A stretch of DNA of 64,000 nt from an uncultured Archangium sp. Its GTDB lineage: Bacteria > Myxococcota > Myxococcia > Myxococcales > Myxococcaceae. Position numbers and translations under genes: made by a program. Where the stretch lies: the NCBI GenBank assembly GCA_903905455.1, contig CAIVGN010000130.1:1-64000 (forward strand). The letters are read 5' to 3'. Position 1 is the stretch's first letter. The number at the start of each line of letters is the position of its first letter. Shown here piece by piece: positions 47,594 to 55,899 of the stretch. Under the pieces are notes generated by a model. That model was not told where the DNA came from. It saw only the letters and a program-made list of their open reading frames with translations, and ran no database searches.

Positions 47594-48016
47594 GTGAGAT
47601 GGCTTGCCCTCAGCCTGGTCATGACGCTCGGCGCTCCGGCGCTGGCCGACGACGTGGCGCGGCCGGCGGGCGCGCTCGCGGTGCCGCACGACGGTGACCC
47701 GTTCGCCATCGACGAGGCCGATCGCCTGAGCCTCTCGGTCGCCCACACGTACCTGCGGGCCGAGGTCATCGAGCGGCTCGGCTACCTGTTCGCGTATTGG
47801 AAGAAGCGCTTCAACATCACCAGCGAGTGGCGCGGGGATCGCGTGTTCCTCTCGGGGGCGATCTACGGCGTGAAGATCGAAGCGTTGTTCGCGGTGAGTG
47901 AGTCTTCAGTGACGGGCTTCGCGCGTGACCCGGGCTGGCCGTGGCGCAGCCAGGTCGTGGGCTACGTCGACCGAAAACTGAAGAAATACCTCCACCCGAC
48001 CTACGACGATCCCTGA
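47594..48016 (+). CDS. Exported PHA-system (PHA_gran_rgn)-like protein
   Basis: The 140-residue protein has a signal peptide (MRWLALSLVMTLGAPALA). Its mature part resembles the polyhydroxyalkanoic-acid-system family: LSLSVAHTYLRAEVIERLGYLFAYWKKRF, then WRGDRVFLSGAIYGVKIEALFAV, and a helix with VDRKLKKYLHP. The start is the GTG at 47594; a TTG at 47588 is possible. It is 2 bp after the oxygenase gene. No PHA synthase lies in the window, so the role is open. Confidence 0.65.
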   Translation: MRWLALSLVMTLGAPALADDVARPAGALAVPHDGDPFAIDEADRLSLSVAHTYLRAEVIERLGYLFAYWKKRFNITSEWRGDRVFLSGAIYGVKIEALFAVSESSVTGFARDPGWPWRSQVVGYVDRKLKKYLHPTYDDP

Positions 48017-48146
48017 GCTTGCCTACACGAAACCACCTCCTGCGCCGCCGTCGCACCTGATCGCGCGATCGCTCCGGAGGCGGTAAATCGGCCTCAGAAA
48101 ACTCTGCCTTTACAGGCGGTTCGGCCTGATCAGAATCTGTTCCTTC

Positions 48147-50873
48147 ATGTCGGAGATGCCCAAAATCTCGACGGAGGTCGTACCTCCACCTCCTCCCCCT
48201 CAGGGGAGGCCGTTGACGCGCTTTCACGAGCGGTTGATGGCGGAAGAGCTCACCGGCAAGGTCGCCGACGGGCAGTCGCGCGTGATGCGCGCGGTGGCCG
48301 AGGCCAAGGTCGATCTCAACCCCCACCAGCTCGAGGCCGCGGTCTTCGCGATGGACTCGCTGTCGCGGGGCGGGTGCATGCTGGCCGACGAGGTGGGGCT
48401 GGGGAAGACCATCGAAGCGGGCATCGTGATGGCCCAGCTGGCCACCGAGGGGAAGAACCGCATCCTGGTGTTGGCGCCGGCGACGCTGCGCGCGCAGTGG
48501 CAGCAGGAGCTCAAGGAGAAATTCGACCTCGATTCGATGGTGGTCGACGGCCGCACCATTCGGGCCACGGGCAACGCCTTCGACCAGAACGTGCCGGTGG
48601 TGATCGCCTCGCACCCCTTCGCGGCGTTCCGCCAGGAGCTGGTGTCGCAGATCCAGTGGGACCTCGTGGTCATCGACGAGGCGCACCGGCTGCGCAACGC
48701 GCACAAGCCGACGAACAAGATGGGCAAGGCGCTCAAGCTGGCGCTGGGCAAGTCGCCCAAGCTGCTGCTGACCGCGACGCCGCTGCAGAACGAGATGTCC
48801 GAGCTGTTCGGCCTGATGTCGATTCTCGACGAGGCGATCCTCGGGCCGGAAGAGGCGTTCCGCGCGCACTACCCCATCGACCCTGAGAACGGCGGGCTGA
48901 CGGAGCAGGCGCAGAAGGAGATCCGCCTGCGCATCGCCCCGGCGGTGCAGCGCACGCTGCGTCGCCAGGTGCGCGAGTACGTGAAGTATACGAACCGCCG
49001 CTCGGTCGTCGAAGACTTCACCCCCTCGCCCGAAGAGTTCGCGCTCTACGAAGACGTCAGCGAGTACCTGCGCCGCAACGAGTGCACGGCCATCGAGCCG
49101 GGCAAGCGCACGCTGCTGACGATGGTGTACCGGAAGTTGCTCGCCAGCTCGACGTTCGCCATCGCGCCCACGCTGCGCAAGCTCTCGGAGACCCTGGACA
49201 ACCGGCTCAAGGCCGCGAAGCTGGGCAAGACGGCGACGGAGATGCTCTTCGAGCCCGAAGAGACGAAGACCTTCACCGAAGAGGCCGAAGACTGGGCGGA
49301 AGACGCCAAGCCGCGCGGCAACGTGATCGCCAACATGGAGCGCGAGGTCTGGGAGCTGCGAGGCTTCGCGGACCGGGCCGACAAGATCAAGATCAACGCC
49401 AAGGGCGAGGCGCTCAAGCGCGCGCTGGACCGGGTGTTCACCGTGGCCCGGGCGCACCAGTGGCCCGAGAAGGCCGTGGTCTTCACCGAGAGCAAGCGCA
49501 CGCTCGAGTACCTCTTCAACCTGCTGACCGAGCACGGCTACGGCGGGAAGATCTGCAAGCTGACCGGTGACGCGGGCACGCCCGAGGCGCGGCGCGAGCT
49601 GGTGCGGCAGTTCAAGGAAGAAGCGCAGATCCTCCTCATGACCGAGGCAGGCGCCGAGGGATTGAACCTCCAGTTCTGCAACCTGGTGGTGAACTTCGAC
49701 CTGCCGTGGAACCCGCAGCGTGTCGAGCAGCGCATCGGCCGGTGCCACCGCTACGGCCAGCAGCGCGACGTACTGGTGCTCAACTTCCTGAACCGCAGCA
49801 ACGCGGCCGACGCGCGGTTGTACGAGCTGCTCGAGCGCAAGCTGAACCTCTTCGACGGCGTGTTCGGCGCCTCCGACGAGATCCTCGGGGCGCTGGAGAG
49901 CGGCGTCGACTTCGAGAAGCGCGTGCTGGAGATCTACCAGTCGTGCCGCCTGCCCGAGGAGATCAACACCGCCTTCGACGCCCTGCGAAAGGACCTCGAG
50001 GGCCGCATCGACCAGCGCATGACGGAGACGCGCGCCACGCTGATGGAGCGCTTCGACGGCGACGTGCGCAAGAAGCTGCGCGTGGCGAGCGACACCGCGC
50101 GCGAGGCCGTCAGCAAGCGCAAGCAGGCCGAGAAGAGCTTCACCGGGTCGGTGCTGGGCACGGCGGCCGTGGGTCGCCGGCAGCTGGCGCTGGCCGCCAA
50201 GGAAGTCCGCGCGCGCACCAACGACGCGATGACCACGCTGGTGCTCGACGGGTCGACGCTGCCCGCGAAGCTCGGCCACCTCCAGGGCAAGGAGGGCTGG
50301 TGGTACGCGTACCGGTTCGAGATCACCGGCCTCAAGCCCGAGGAGCGCGTGGTGCACATCGTGTGCACCAAGTACGGCGAGGGCTTCCGCGTGGTGCCGT
50401 GGACAGACTCGGACGCCCTGGCGAAGGCCGTGGCGCGCGAAGACGAGAGCCGCCAGGCGCCCCCCAACCTGCCGACGCTGGAGCACGAGAAGGCGTTGAT
50501 GGCGGCGAAGGACGAGCTGACCCGGCAGGCCGAGCGCAAGAACATGCTGGAGCTCGACGCCGCGAAGGACCGGGCCGATCGCTTCGCCGAAGACTGCCTG
50601 TTCTCGCCACGCCAGCAGGTCGACCGGTTCCGCGGTGACTGGGAAGACGCGCGGAAGGTGGTGCTCACCATCGACGACCCGACCGAGCGCGTGAAGGCCC
50701 GGGCCACGGCCGAGCGGCTCGAGCGCGAGTACCGCCGCAAGCTGCAGCAGCTGCGCCAGGCCGAGGACGCGAAGTACACCGAGAAGGACCGAACCCTGGC
50801 GGCGATGGCGCAGAAGGCGAAGGTCGTGGTCAACCGCACGATGGTCGCCTCGTCGTACTTCTGGATCGAGTGA
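48147..50873 (+). CDS. SNF2/RapA-type DNA translocase (helicase superfamily 2)
   Basis: The 908-residue Swi2/Snf2-like ATPase has LNPHQLEAAVFAMDSL, Walker A in DEVGLGKTIEAGI (about 88-100), the DEAH box in VVIDEAHRLRN, LLLTATPLQN, KAVVFTESKRTLEYLF, and motif VI in QRIGRCHRYGQQRDV. The C-terminal third is a charged coiled coil with LEREYRRKLQQLRQAEDAKY. It resembles RapA/HepA and the SNF2 proteins of some antiphage systems (such as DrmD of DISARM), but no methylase or nuclease gene accompanies it. It stands alone between unrelated genes, after a 130-bp gap. Confidence 0.88.
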   Translation: MSEMPKISTEVVPPPPPPQGRPLTRFHERLMAEELTGKVADGQSRVMRAVAEAKVDLNPHQLEAAVFAMDSLSRGGCMLADEVGLGKTIEAGIVMAQLATEGKNRILVLAPATLRAQWQQELKEKFDLDSMVVDGRTIRATGNAFDQNVPVVIASHPFAAFRQELVSQIQWDLVVIDEAHRLRNAHKPTNKMGKALKLALGKSPKLLLTATPLQNEMSELFGLMSILDEAILGPEEAFRAHYPIDPENGGLTEQAQKEIRLRIAPAVQRTLRRQVREYVKYTNRRSVVEDFTPSPEEFALYEDVSEYLRRNECTAIEPGKRTLLTMVYRKLLASSTFAIAPTLRKLSETLDNRLKAAKLGKTATEMLFEPEETKTFTEEAEDWAEDAKPRGNVIANMEREVWELRGFADRADKIKINAKGEALKRALDRVFTVARAHQWPEKAVVFTESKRTLEYLFNLLTEHGYGGKICKLTGDAGTPEARRELVRQFKEEAQILLMTEAGAEGLNLQFCNLVVNFDLPWNPQRVEQRIGRCHRYGQQRDVLVLNFLNRSNAADARLYELLERKLNLFDGVFGASDEILGALESGVDFEKRVLEIYQSCRLPEEINTAFDALRKDLEGRIDQRMTETRATLMERFDGDVRKKLRVASDTAREAVSKRKQAEKSFTGSVLGTAAVGRRQLALAAKEVRARTNDAMTTLVLDGSTLPAKLGHLQGKEGWWYAYRFEITGLKPEERVVHIVCTKYGEGFRVVPWTDSDALAKAVAREDESRQAPPNLPTLEHEKALMAAKDELTRQAERKNMLELDAAKDRADRFAEDCLFSPRQQVDRFRGDWEDARKVVLTIDDPTERVKARATAERLEREYRRKLQQLRQAEDAKYTEKDRTLAAMAQKAKVVVNRTMVASSYFWIE

Positions 50874-50874
50874 C

Positions 50875-51294
50875 TCAGCCCTCGAGGCGCTCGATGGCGG
50901 TGCGCAGCGGCCCGGGCACCGGCGTCTTCTGACCCGTCGCCGGGTCGAGCAGCACCACGATGGCCTCCCCCTCGGCGGCGACGCCCAGCGACTGGCTGGT
51001 GGCGCGGTAGCTCATGGTGAAGCTGGTGGTGCCGAACTTCGTGACCGAGGCCTCGATGCTCACCACGTCGGGGTAGGTGACGGGCTTGCGGAAGTCGACG
51101 GTGGCCCGCGCGAGGATGGGGATCCACGGGCTGGTGTCCTGGGCGCCGACGCTGACGGCGATCTTCTCGAAGTAGGCGATGCGCGCCGACTCGAACCAGC
51201 GCAGGTAGTTGGCGTTGTTCACGTGGCCGAAGGCGTCCATCTCGCCCCACTGCACGCGGTGTTCGACCTTCACGGGAAAGCTTCCGAGCGCCAC
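50875..51294 (-). CDS. Acyl-CoA thioesterase (4HBT hotdog fold)
   Basis: The 139-residue hotdog-fold thioesterase has VQWGEMDAFGHVNNANYLRWFESARIAYF, the active-site Asp pattern of 4-hydroxybenzoyl-CoA thioesterases, then ILARATVDFRKPVTYPD. It starts at a GTG 1 bp after the lipid-kinase stop and ends the five-gene leftward operon that begins at 55841. It converges with the SNF2 gene. In this setting an acyl-CoA or acyl-lipid substrate is plausible. Confidence 0.87.
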   Translation of the reverse strand: MALGSFPVKVEHRVQWGEMDAFGHVNNANYLRWFESARIAYFEKIAVSVGAQDTSPWIPILARATVDFRKPVTYPDVVSIEASVTKFGTTSFTMSYRATSQSLGVAAEGEAIVVLLDPATGQKTPVPGPLRTAIERLEG

Positions 51295-51295
51295 G

Positions 51296-52213
51296 TCACA
51301 CCTTCAATCGAATGGCCGAGGGGAGAATGGTCATGGTGCAGGGGAGCGTCCCGGGCTGCTCGCCGTCACAGTCGATGAGCACGCGCTCGTCGCTCCTGGC
51401 CGCGACCTTCTTCGCGCGCAGGGTGCGGGTGCCCTTCCAGCCCACGTGGGCGCCCGAGTACACGCCCTTGCTCTTGAGGACGAAGTCGCTGAGGCCGTAG
51501 CCGCTCCACACGGTGACGTCGAAGATGCCGTCGCTCACGTCGGCCTCGGGGGCGACCTTCATGCCGCCGCCGAAGTACTTGCCGTTGGCGACGGAGAGGG
51601 TGGTCACGTCGAGCAACTCTTCGGGCTTGTCGTCGAAGGAGACGCTGACCTTCTGGTCGCTGTACTTGCTGAGCGCCTTGAGCGAGCCGAGCAGGAACGA
51701 GACGGTGCCGCCGAAGACCTTGGAGGTCTGGTTCACCTCCTGGTCGACGAGGCCGGAGGCGCCGAAGCTGCAGATGTTGGCGAAGTAGCGGCGCTGGGGG
51801 CTGCCGTCGTGGCCGAGGAACTCGAGGAGCCCCACGTCGAAGGGCCGGGTGTCGGGGGTCTTGAGCCGGTGGATGGCGGCGTCGGAGTCGAGATCCCAGT
51901 CGAAGCTCTTGCGGAAGTCGCCGCCGGTGCCGCGCGGGAGCACGCCCAGGGCCGCCGCGGGGTTGAGCACCTTGCCGTCTTCGAAGAAGCCGTTGACGAC
52001 CTCGTTGATGGTGCCGTCACCGCCGACCGCGACGATGCACTCGTAGCCGCTCTTGATGGCGGTGCGGGTGATGTGCATGGCGTCCATCTCGCCGCGGGTG
52101 AACTCGACGCCGAAGTCCGAGAGGGTGCGGGCGATGGAGGCGACCAGTTCTCCCCAGCGCCGGCCGGTGGCGCCGTTGGCGCTCTTGGGGTTCACCACGA
52201 AGAAGGTCTTCAT
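51296..52213 (-). CDS. Diacylglycerol/lipid kinase, YegS-DgkB type
   Basis: The 305-residue protein has a diacylglycerol-kinase catalytic domain: FFVVNPKSANGATGRRW (3-19), the nucleotide loop VAVGGDGTINEVVNGF (about 61-76) and VLPRGTGGDFRKS (about 90-103). A beta-rich C-terminal domain with CDGEQPG follows. It phosphorylates a lipid hydroxyl group at the membrane; it is soluble and unrelated to the DgkA-type protein at 9932. It begins directly at the stop of the GlcF-like gene. Confidence 0.9.
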   Translation of the reverse strand: MKTFFVVNPKSANGATGRRWGELVASIARTLSDFGVEFTRGEMDAMHITRTAIKSGYECIVAVGGDGTINEVVNGFFEDGKVLNPAAALGVLPRGTGGDFRKSFDWDLDSDAAIHRLKTPDTRPFDVGLLEFLGHDGSPQRRYFANICSFGASGLVDQEVNQTSKVFGGTVSFLLGSLKALSKYSDQKVSVSFDDKPEELLDVTTLSVANGKYFGGGMKVAPEADVSDGIFDVTVWSGYGLSDFVLKSKGVYSGAHVGWKGTRTLRAKKVAARSDERVLIDCDGEQPGTLPCTMTILPSAIRLKV

Positions 52214-53302
52214 TCAGGACTCCACCCAGCGCCGCAGGAGCGCCATGAGATCGAACGACTGTTTCCCCGCGCGCTCGAACATGCGCTTCGAGGTGGGGCA
52301 CGCGGTGACCACGCTCACGTCGGGCTCGGGGGCCACCTCGGCGGCTTGCCTTCGGGCCACCTCCACGGCGACCTCGGGCATGGTGCGCGGGAGCAGGCCG
52401 CCACCGCCGGCGCAGCCACCCTCGCCGCGGATCGAGGCGGCCTCCTGCACCCGGGTCACGGCGCGGGCGAGGAGCTGGCGGGGCTGATCGTACTGCCCGA
52501 GGCCGCGGCCGAGGTGACAGGCGTCGTGGTAGCCGACGGTCTCGGGGAGCGGCGGCTTCTGGGGGGCATGTTCGAGGTTCTCCTCGAGCACCTCCACCAC
52601 GGTGCGCACGCGCGTCTCCAGGTGCACGCCGAACTGGGGGTAGACGACGTTGAAGGTGTAGGCGCAGCCGGGGTCGAGCACGGTCAGCTCGGGCACCGAG
52701 GCGAGGACCTCGGCGTTGGCGCGGGCGTGATCGCGGAAGGCGTCGTGCGAGCCGGCGGCGTACAGCGGGTAGCCACAGCAGCGCGAGGCCACGCGGGAGA
52801 CGCCCATGGGCGCGCCGAAGGCCCTGGCCACGGCGATGGTGTCTTCGATGAGCTGAGGGCGCTTGACCAGGGAGCTGCAGCCGGGAAAGAGCGGGTAGCG
52901 CACCGGCGTGTCGCTGCGCCAGGTGGCGACGAGGGCGGAGAGTTCGTCCCCGAAGGGGTTCTGGGCCTGGGTGAAGGTGGCGAGGGTGGAGGCAGCGCCC
53001 CGGGGCTGGAGCCCGAGCTTCACGGTCTCTTCGCGGGCGGCGAAGAGGGCATCACCCACGGTGTTCTCGTGCTTGCAGAAGCTGGCGCAGCGGCCGCAGC
53101 CGGTGCAGGCGTGGACGGCCTTCGCGGTGCTCTCGTCGAGCGGGCGCTGGCCCTCGTGCACGAGGTGGGCGGCGGTCATCTTGCCCCACGTGGAGAACGA
53201 CTCGGAGTGGGTGGCCTCGGCGACGGGGCACGCGAAGCGGCACATCTTCGGGCAGAACGAGCAGTACGTGTAGGCCTGCCCGTGGCGATCCGTCGCGCTC
53301 AT
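52214..53302 (-). CDS. GlcF-like iron-sulfur subunit with CCG domains
   Basis: The 362-residue protein has an N-terminal cysteine cluster (CSFCPKMCRFACP), a 4Fe-4S motif CTGCGRCASFCKHE, and two CCG (cysteine-rich) modules. The first has PLFPGCSSLVKR and CCGYPLYAAG. The second has YHDACHLGRGLGQYD and GEGGCAGGGGLLP, where CCGGGG has become CAGGGG. Such subunits (GlcF, GlpC, HdrD) take electrons from a flavoprotein and pass them to the membrane. It overlaps the GlcE-like start by 4 bp (ATGA) and continues into the lipid kinase gene. Confidence 0.88.
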   Translation of the reverse strand: MSATDRHGQAYTYCSFCPKMCRFACPVAEATHSESFSTWGKMTAAHLVHEGQRPLDESTAKAVHACTGCGRCASFCKHENTVGDALFAAREETVKLGLQPRGAASTLATFTQAQNPFGDELSALVATWRSDTPVRYPLFPGCSSLVKRPQLIEDTIAVARAFGAPMGVSRVASRCCGYPLYAAGSHDAFRDHARANAEVLASVPELTVLDPGCAYTFNVVYPQFGVHLETRVRTVVEVLEENLEHAPQKPPLPETVGYHDACHLGRGLGQYDQPRQLLARAVTRVQEAASIRGEGGCAGGGGLLPRTMPEVAVEVARRQAAEVAPEPDVSVVTACPTSKRMFERAGKQSFDLMALLRRWVES

Positions 53303-54288
53303 GGAGCACCTCCGAAGGTCTTGCGTGAGTCGAGGGCCAGCAGGCGCCCGGCGAGCGAGGTCCAGGCGGTGGGCTCGTTGAGGGGCACGCCGTCGACGTC
53401 GCCGCGGGCCACCACCGTGGTGAGCGAGAGCCGGAAGAGCTGCAGCGGGCGGCCCAGCTCGAGCGACGCGCGCACGGAGTCCCAGGTGGCCTCGGCCTCG
53501 ACGGAGATCGGCCCTTCCCGTTCGCTCTCGCCGGAGCCGCGACCGCCGACGTCGTCGACGCAGCGGGAGAGCAGCTCCCGGTCGCGCTCGACGCTGCCCA
53601 CGCTGGCGGCCCAGCGCACCTCGGCCATGACGCGGCCGGAGCGCGGGTGGGCGTGCACGCGCCAGGGCCAGAAGCCCTCGGCGATGGAGCGCTGCAGCGC
53701 GGTGACGAAGGCCTGGGGCGAGGGGAAGCTCCAGCTCACGCGCACGTCGCGCTCGCACAGGGGCACGCAGCGCACGGTGGCGCGGGTGACGAGGGCCATG
53801 CGGCCGTTCGCGCCGAGCACCAGCGCGCCGAGGTCGGGGCCGGCGGCGCTGCGGGGGGCGTGCGAGGTCTCGAGCTTGCGGCCATCGGAGAGCACGGCGG
53901 TCAGCGAGGTGCACAGGGGCTCGAGGCGCCCGCCGGGGATGGAGCGCAGTCCCGCGTAGGGCCCTTCGAGGAACTCGCCCAGGCGCAGGGACATGGCCGC
54001 GGGGGACAGCGGGCCCACGGTGAGCCCGTAGGCCTTGAGGTGCTCGTCGAGGTGCTGGAGCACCACCCCCGCGCCGACGGAGAGGGTCATGGACTTCGCG
54101 TTGACGGGGCCCAGCTGGTCGAGCCGCGCCCGCGAGAGGGCCATGTCGCGGTGCAGGGCCACGCCGCGATCGGCGAGCACGTGCACCACCTCGATCAGCT
54201 CCCGTTCGTCACGCGGTTCGGCGACGAGGGCGCCATCGACCCGGCGGGCCCAGGAGCCGAGCATGGGTTCCTTCTTCGGGGGGCTCAC
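53299..54288 (-). CDS. GlcE-like FAD-binding subunit
   Basis: The 329-residue protein has a reduced vanillyl-alcohol-oxidase-type FAD domain. It contains EPRDERELIEVVHVLADRGVALH, then LSVGAGVVLQHLDEHLKAYGLTVGPLS and LGALVLGANGRMALVTRATVRC. This matches glycolate oxidase GlcE rather than GlcD, including the missing part of the FAD pocket. It starts at a GTG that overlaps the stop of the preceding gene (GTGA). It probably forms a complex with the flanking proteins. Confidence 0.8.
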   Translation of the reverse strand: MSPPKKEPMLGSWARRVDGALVAEPRDERELIEVVHVLADRGVALHRDMALSRARLDQLGPVNAKSMTLSVGAGVVLQHLDEHLKAYGLTVGPLSPAAMSLRLGEFLEGPYAGLRSIPGGRLEPLCTSLTAVLSDGRKLETSHAPRSAAGPDLGALVLGANGRMALVTRATVRCVPLCERDVRVSWSFPSPQAFVTALQRSIAEGFWPWRVHAHPRSGRVMAEVRWAASVGSVERDRELLSRCVDDVGGRGSGESEREGPISVEAEATWDSVRASLELGRPLQLFRLSLTTVVARGDVDGVPLNEPTAWTSLAGRLLALDSRKTFGGAP

Positions 54289-55841
54289 AGGCCGAGCTTT
54301 CCGGGGTTCATCACCCCATCGGGGTCGAACACGGTCTTCACCGCGCGCAACGCGTGGCGGCCTTCGCCCAGCGAGTCTTGCAGGGCGCGCGCCTTGAGGA
54401 TGCCCACCCCGTGATGGTGGCTGACGTTGCCTCCCGCGCTGACGGCCGCGGCGAGGGCCGAGCGCCAGAGCTGGTGGTAGCGCGCCTCCATGTCCTGCTC
54501 CGAGTCGGCCGAGCCGACGAACGAGAAGTAGAGCGAGCACCCATCGGCGTAGGCGTGGCTGAAGTGGCAGAGCACGAAGGCGAACTTCGAAGCCGCCTCG
54601 TGCACCCGTTGGTACACCTGGAGCACGCGCTCCCAGGGGGCGGCGATCTCCATGGTGTCGGCGAAGGTGCCCGACTCGAGGAGCCGGGACATGCGGTACG
54701 AGACGTCGTAGCGCTTCTTGAACCAGGTGCGCCCGGGCGCCTCACCGAGGTCGTCCCCGCCGAGCTGGCGGCAGATGCCGGTGGCCGAGCGGTCTTCGGC
54801 CTCGGCGCGCGCGGGCTCGCCCTCGAACATCAAGATGAGCCGGGTGCGCGAGAACGCGCGCTGCAGCTGGTTCATCACGCCGGGGCGGCCCAGGGTGTGC
54901 TTCGTCACCTGGCGCATCAGCGCGGGCATCAGCGAGGTCTGCAGGGCCGACCGCAGCGAAGGTGGCGTCACCGGCTGGTGCGCCCCACCCTTGCCCACGA
55001 AGGCGGTGTCGAAGGGATCGTAGAGCCGCACCACGGCCGGCCGGAGCCCCTCGCGGAAGAGGAGCCGAATGGCCTCGAGGCCCTGCTCGACGGAGCCGAA
55101 CTCGAAGCCGTGGAACACGCGGCCTTTCGGGAAGGGGAAGACGCGGAGCCTGGCGCTGGTGAAGGCGCACAGCGTGCCTTCGGAGCCGACGAGGAGCGGC
55201 AGGAGATCGGGACCGCTGAAGGGCCGCTCGGGGGTCTCGAGGCGCTCGCCGGTGCCGAGCACCACGCGGGCCGAGAGCACCATGTCTTCGATCTTCCCGT
55301 ACTTGCTCGAGAACTGGCCGGCGCTGCGAGCGGCGAGCCAGCCGCCGACGGTGGAGGTGGCGATGGACGAGGGGAAGTGGCCCAGGGTCCACCCGCGGGC
55401 GTTGAGGCGGCGCTCGAGGGTCTCGCCCAGCACGCCGGCGCCGACCACCACCGAGCGGTGCGCGGCGTCGACCTCGCCGATGGTGTCGAAGCGCTTGAGA
55501 TCGAGGGTCACCCCGCCCTCGAGGGCCCAGGTGCCCCCGCACACGCCGGAGCCCGAGCCGTAGGGGATGACCGCGAGGCGGCGGGTGCGGGCGAGCGCGA
55601 TGACCTGGGCGACCTCCTCGTCGGTGCCGGGCCAGACCACCGCGTCGGGAGGCGCCGGCACGCGGCCCTGGCGGATCCACAGCTGGGCCAGGGGCCACAT
55701 GTCGCGGGCGTAGCTGAGGCGATCGAGGTCGTCGAACGAGAGCCGGCCCCGGACCGCGGCGTGGAGGGCCGCGCGTGCGTCGAGCACCTTCGAGCGGGGC
55801 GGAGGCAGTGCGGCCGCAGGCACGTTCGACAGGCTCTTCAT
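54285..55841 (-). CDS. Alkyldihydroxyacetonephosphate-synthase-like FAD enzyme
   Basis: The 518-residue flavoprotein has the FAD loop VIPYGSGSGVCGG (about 91-103), then AGVLGETLERRLNARGWTLGHFP and STVGGWLAARSAGQFSSKYGKIEDMV (about 163-188). These are close to AGPS (alkylglycerone-phosphate synthase) and unlike ordinary GlcD. The His-His-His motif that AGPS uses is present at 475-477 (SHHHGVG). AGPS makes the ether bond of ether lipids by swapping acyl for alkyl on DHAP. The start is the ATG at 55841 with AAGGAGG 7 bases upstream. It leads a five-gene operon with GlcE/GlcF-like subunits, a lipid kinase and a thioesterase. Confidence 0.82.
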   Translation of the reverse strand: MKSLSNVPAAALPPPRSKVLDARAALHAAVRGRLSFDDLDRLSYARDMWPLAQLWIRQGRVPAPPDAVVWPGTDEEVAQVIALARTRRLAVIPYGSGSGVCGGTWALEGGVTLDLKRFDTIGEVDAAHRSVVVGAGVLGETLERRLNARGWTLGHFPSSIATSTVGGWLAARSAGQFSSKYGKIEDMVLSARVVLGTGERLETPERPFSGPDLLPLLVGSEGTLCAFTSARLRVFPFPKGRVFHGFEFGSVEQGLEAIRLLFREGLRPAVVRLYDPFDTAFVGKGGAHQPVTPPSLRSALQTSLMPALMRQVTKHTLGRPGVMNQLQRAFSRTRLILMFEGEPARAEAEDRSATGICRQLGGDDLGEAPGRTWFKKRYDVSYRMSRLLESGTFADTMEIAAPWERVLQVYQRVHEAASKFAFVLCHFSHAYADGCSLYFSFVGSADSEQDMEARYHQLWRSALAAAVSAGGNVSHHHGVGILKARALQDSLGEGRHALRAVKTVFDPDGVMNPGKLGL

Positions 55842-55899
55842 GGGGCCCCTCCTTGTAGCAGCACTCGACTGGGGCCGCGGCGGCGAATAGGAGCAAGGC

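Noticed and set aside
47817..50486. Long - strand open frame opposite the SNF2 gene
   Set aside because: Antisense to a complete Swi2/Snf2 protein; no motif in the opposite frame.
48147..50873. DISARM or another multi-gene defence island around the SNF2 gene
   Set aside because: Neighbours are a thioesterase, a lipid kinase and housekeeping-type genes; no methylase, PLD, DUF1998 or nuclease was found.
54285..55841. Plain glycolate oxidase GlcD for the lead flavoprotein
   Set aside because: GlcE and GlcF neighbours suggest it, but the LGHFP and STVGGW..RSAGQ sequences and His-His-His fit alkyl-DHAP synthase better; kept as an alternative in the finding.
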